A stretch of 64,000 nucleotides of DNA, taken from contig JAWPGT010000001.1 in NCBI GenBank assembly GCA_034638255.1, positions 1,054,001 to 1,118,000 on the forward strand, written 5' to 3'. This DNA is from Coprinus comatus (Eukaryota > Basidiomycota > Agaricomycetes > Agaricales > Agaricaceae). This document shows, in pieces, positions 60,998 to 64,000 of the stretch; positions within the stretch are counted from its first letter, which is position 1, and each line of letters begins with the position of its first letter. The notes beneath the pieces are model-generated. The model was not told the origin of the DNA. It worked only from the letters and a program-made list of their open reading frames with translations, and searched no databases. Both the position numbers and the translations under genes were made by a program.

Positions 60998-62178
60998 ATG
61001 GCTTTTTCACAACAAATCGGTAAACTGTTGGGTATGTATATGTTTGCATGTGGGGCTCCATGCATCAAACTAATGTGTTCGCAGTCCCACTTGGCGTCGC
61101 AGCCGCTGTCCTACAGGCCAGTATTTATGATGTTCCAGGAGGATACCGTGCGGTCATGTTCGATCGTTTCTCTGGTGTAAAGGACAAGGTATAGCATATT
61201 CATTGGAGTACATATCTTTACATTCTCATTCCAATGCAGGCTACTGGGGAAGGAACTCATTTCCTCGTTCCATGGCTACAACGGGCCATTCTCTACGACT
61301 GCCGTATCAAACCTCGCGTCAGTTCTACATTTATTGTATATGCCCTTGTTGCTCAATATTTCTTGCAGAATATATCTACTACAACAGGATCCAAGGATCT
61401 TCAGATGGTTTCCATCACACTTCGTGTTTTGTCAAAACCTGATGTTGAACACTTGTCCAAAATCTACCAAGGTCTCGGCATGGACTACGACGAAAGGGTC
61501 TTACCCTCGATTGGGAATGAAGTTTTGAAAAGTATTGTTGCCCAATTCGATGCAGCGGAACTGATTACTCAACGTGAAGTTGTGAGTATATATGATTCTC
61601 GACTGTGTATGTGTGGTTGATTGACTTCAAAAATACCAGGTGTCATCCCGTATTCGGGCTGACCTTCTGCAACGCGCAGGCGAGTTCAACATTAAGTTGG
61701 AAGATGTCTCTATTACCCACCTAACATTCGGCAAGGTTGGAGCTTTAAAGCACTGACCCCCCACACACACAACTGACCCTTATCTTAGGAATTCACACAA
61801 GCCGTTGAAGCCAAGCAAATTGCCCAACAAGGTAGGATTGCCGACTTTTTACAGTAGAACAGAGCACTGATTTATATAGATGCCGAGCGTGCTAAATTCA
61901 TTGTTGAGAAGGTAAGCACTGAAATGCACGTCTTGTCCCGAGCTTTGCTTATGTTGCCATAGGCTGAACAAGAAAGGCAAGCTGCTGTTATCCGTGCTGA
62001 GGGAGAGGCCGAGGCAGCAGGAACAATTTCGCGAGCTCTAGAAAAGGCAGGAGATGGATTTCTGGCGCTGAGAAAAATCGAGGCCAGCAAAGCTATTGTG
62101 CAGTCACTTTCGAATAATCCCAACGTGACATACATCCCAAGTAGTAGTGGTAATGTACTGTTCAGTGTAAATAAGTAG
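60998..62178 (+). CDS. PHB1: Prohibitin 1
   Basis: Subunit of the ring complex of the mitochondrial inner membrane that stabilises membrane proteins. The first exon (60998..61031) codes [11 protein letters not shown]; splicing gives [20 protein letters not shown], which holds the membrane anchor. Then come [89 protein letters not shown], the [20 protein letters not shown] segment, [20 protein letters not shown] and [20 protein letters not shown]. The [20 protein letters not shown] wording and [10 protein letters not shown] tail mark it as Phb1 rather than Phb2. The full protein is about 275 residues. Confidence 0.95.
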
Positions 62179-62463
62179 AATATGTTCGGACTTGCGCCTG
62201 AAAAAGGGTGTCCGACTCGGTTATGTGATCCAAGCGCTCCCACGGCAGTAAGACCTTGCTTGCTCTTGACTGTCATCTCGTCTGTCTCTCAGTATCTTCT
62301 CTTTTTCTTTTTCCTCTCTCCTCTCGTCTATTTCCTCCTCTCTGACGGACTTCTCTATCGTATACTGTCTGTTGTTTCCCTGTCGTCGTATGCTAGGACA
62401 ATTTTTTCTTGTCCATATCGCTCATCATGTATTGCAGGTCTCATTTCTTTCATCTATTAAATC

Positions 62464-64000
62464 ATGAATCCAATGGGTATGGGAGGACCTGCGGAGGCTC
62501 CGGTATGTATCAATCTTTACTCCGGTGTCGATTGAACGCCTGATCGTGTTATAATCGCTCTATCGCGCGTCGTAACCCATTTTGAATTCTAGCGTCGTGC
62601 TCATCTTTACGTTGGGAATTTGAGTCCTCGTGTCACGGAGTACATGCTTACAGAGATTTTCGCTGTCGCTGGACCTGTTCAACACGTTAAAATCATCCCA
62701 GACCGTAACTACCAACACGGGGGACTCAACTATGGCTTTGTCGAGTATATCGATATGCGCGCGGCTGAAACCGCGTTGCAGACTCTGAATGGCCGCAAAA
62801 TTTTTGATACCGAAATTAGAGTCAACTGGGCTTATCAAGGTCAACAAAATAAAGAAGACACCTCAGGTCATTACCATGTATTTGTTGGAGACCTTAGCCC
62901 GGAGGTTAACGATGAAGTCCTCGGCAAGGCGTTCAGTGCCTTTGGTACCCTCTCTGATGCTCGTGTTATGTGGGACATGAACTCGGGAAAATCTCGTGGC
63001 TATGGTTTCCTCGCTTTCCGTGACAAGACTGATGCGGAACAAGCCATTGCTACGATGAATGGTGAATGGTTAGGTTCTCGTGCCATCCGCGTCAACTGGG
63101 CCAACCAAAAAACACAGGGTGCACCTGCACCATCGCAACAGCAACCACAGCAATCTCCTCGCCCTACTGGTGGCGCTGGCGGAGCCCCTGCCCCCATCAA
63201 TTTCCAGGGTGGTCCTTTGTCTTACGAGTCTGTTGTTCAACAGACGCCTGCCTATAATACTACCGTTTATGTCGGTAACTTGGTACCTTACTGCACCCAG
63301 GCGGACTTGATTCCTCTCTTCCAATCCATTGGCTATCTTTCCGAGATTCGCATGCAAGCCGATAGAGGTTTCGCCTTTGTCAAATTGGATACTCACGAAC
63401 ATGCTGCCATGGCAATTGTTCAACTACAAGGCCAAATGGTTCACGGAAGGCCTATCAAGTGTAGTTGGGGTAAGGATCGTGCTGATGGCGGTGCAACAGC
63501 AGCGGCGCCTGCTGCGATGAGCCCAACTGCAAGCACAGCTCCATATGCTAGCATGGTAAGTATTCTTTTGTCCCAAACTGTTCATCGAATCAAACCTCAA
63601 CCTTTTTTTTGGTAGCCTATGTATGGGATGCCTCAGCCTAACAGTTACGGTCAATATGGATTCGGTGCATACGCTGGTTTCCCAGGGCAAGCTGCAGGCC
63701 AACCGGCTCCCGGTGGTGCTTCTCCTGGAATGCCTCAACCAGCTACTGGGGCCAGTGCCCTTGGTTTGACAGGTGCACCTCAGCAAGGTGTTGCTGACCC
63801 CAATGCTGCTGCTGGCCAAGCTGGCCAGGCTCAATGGGGTGGGGCCGACCCCAATTCCTATTATTCCAATTATTGGGGTGGTTAGTATTGTCATTTCCAT
63901 TCCAGCATATGTTACTAACAATTCCTGATAGGATATTATGGACAACAACCAGCCGCTGGTCAGCAAGGCGCTGCTGATCCCTCCATGCCAGGTCAAGCAT
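62464..64000 (+). CDS. PUB1: RNA-binding protein, Pub1/TIA1 type, three RRMs (3' end cut by window)
   Basis: Poly(U)/AU-binding regulator of mRNA stability and stress granules. Exons: 62464..62502, 62593..63555, 63616..63880, then 63932 onward, open at the window end. RRM1: RNP2 HLYVGNLSP and RNP1 LNYGFVEY. RRM2: HVFVGDLSPEVND and SRGYGFLAF. RRM3: TVYVGNLVPYCTQADLIPLF and DRGFAFVKL, followed by GRPIKCSWGK. Between RRM2 and RRM3 is a Gln/Pro/Gly-rich linker. The tail is Gly/Gln/Ala/Tyr-rich and low-complexity (PNSYGQYGFGAYAGFPGQAA), the prion-like type that drives granule assembly. The C-terminus is outside the window. Confidence 0.95.

Overview
The window is nuclear DNA from a filamentous basidiomycete, most likely an Agaricomycete. 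The genes are dense and cut by many short GT-AG introns of about 45-65 bases, often with a CTAAC-like branch point. The gene set is fungal: LYS1, an Osh3-type sterol-binding protein, a Cdc11-type septin and INO80 subunit Ies1. The beta-glucosidase with a family-1 cellulose-binding module points to a plant-litter or wood-decaying lifestyle. The species cannot be named from the sequence alone.

I reconstructed 27 protein genes by joining exons by eye. From left to right they are: amino-acid permease; LRR-RhoGEF-PH protein (minus); ELP4 (minus); IMP1; TTC1-like TPR protein (minus); two tandem short-chain dehydrogenases; LYS1; an orphan; an IES1 homologue (minus); TIM8; a lysophospholipid acyltransferase (minus); a second amino-acid transporter (minus); an F-box-like protein; a large alpha/beta hydrolase; an orphan single-pass membrane protein (minus); a second IES1 homologue; an MIT-domain protein (minus); a septin (minus); MSH1; aconitase (minus); CBM1-GH3 beta-glucosidase (minus); OSH3 (minus); 6-phosphogluconate dehydrogenase; an ASNSD1-like protein; prohibitin PHB1; and a Pub1/TIA1-type RNA-binding protein cut by the window edge.

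Most genes are unrelated housekeeping functions. Several act in mitochondria (IMP1, TIM8, MSH1, aconitase, PHB1), but they are scattered and do not form an operon-like unit. I saw no biosynthetic gene cluster, transposon, CRISPR array, rRNA or tRNA.

The features most worth a second look are: two IES1 paralogues in opposite orientation about 13 kb apart; a recent tandem SDR duplication with identical exon lengths; a reading-frame break in MSH1; strings of micro-exons (9-21 nt), including one that splits the GH3 catalytic motif; two GC-AG introns; a hydrolase with a long disordered insert between its catalytic residues; and two orphan proteins. I do not see a convincing new multi-gene system.
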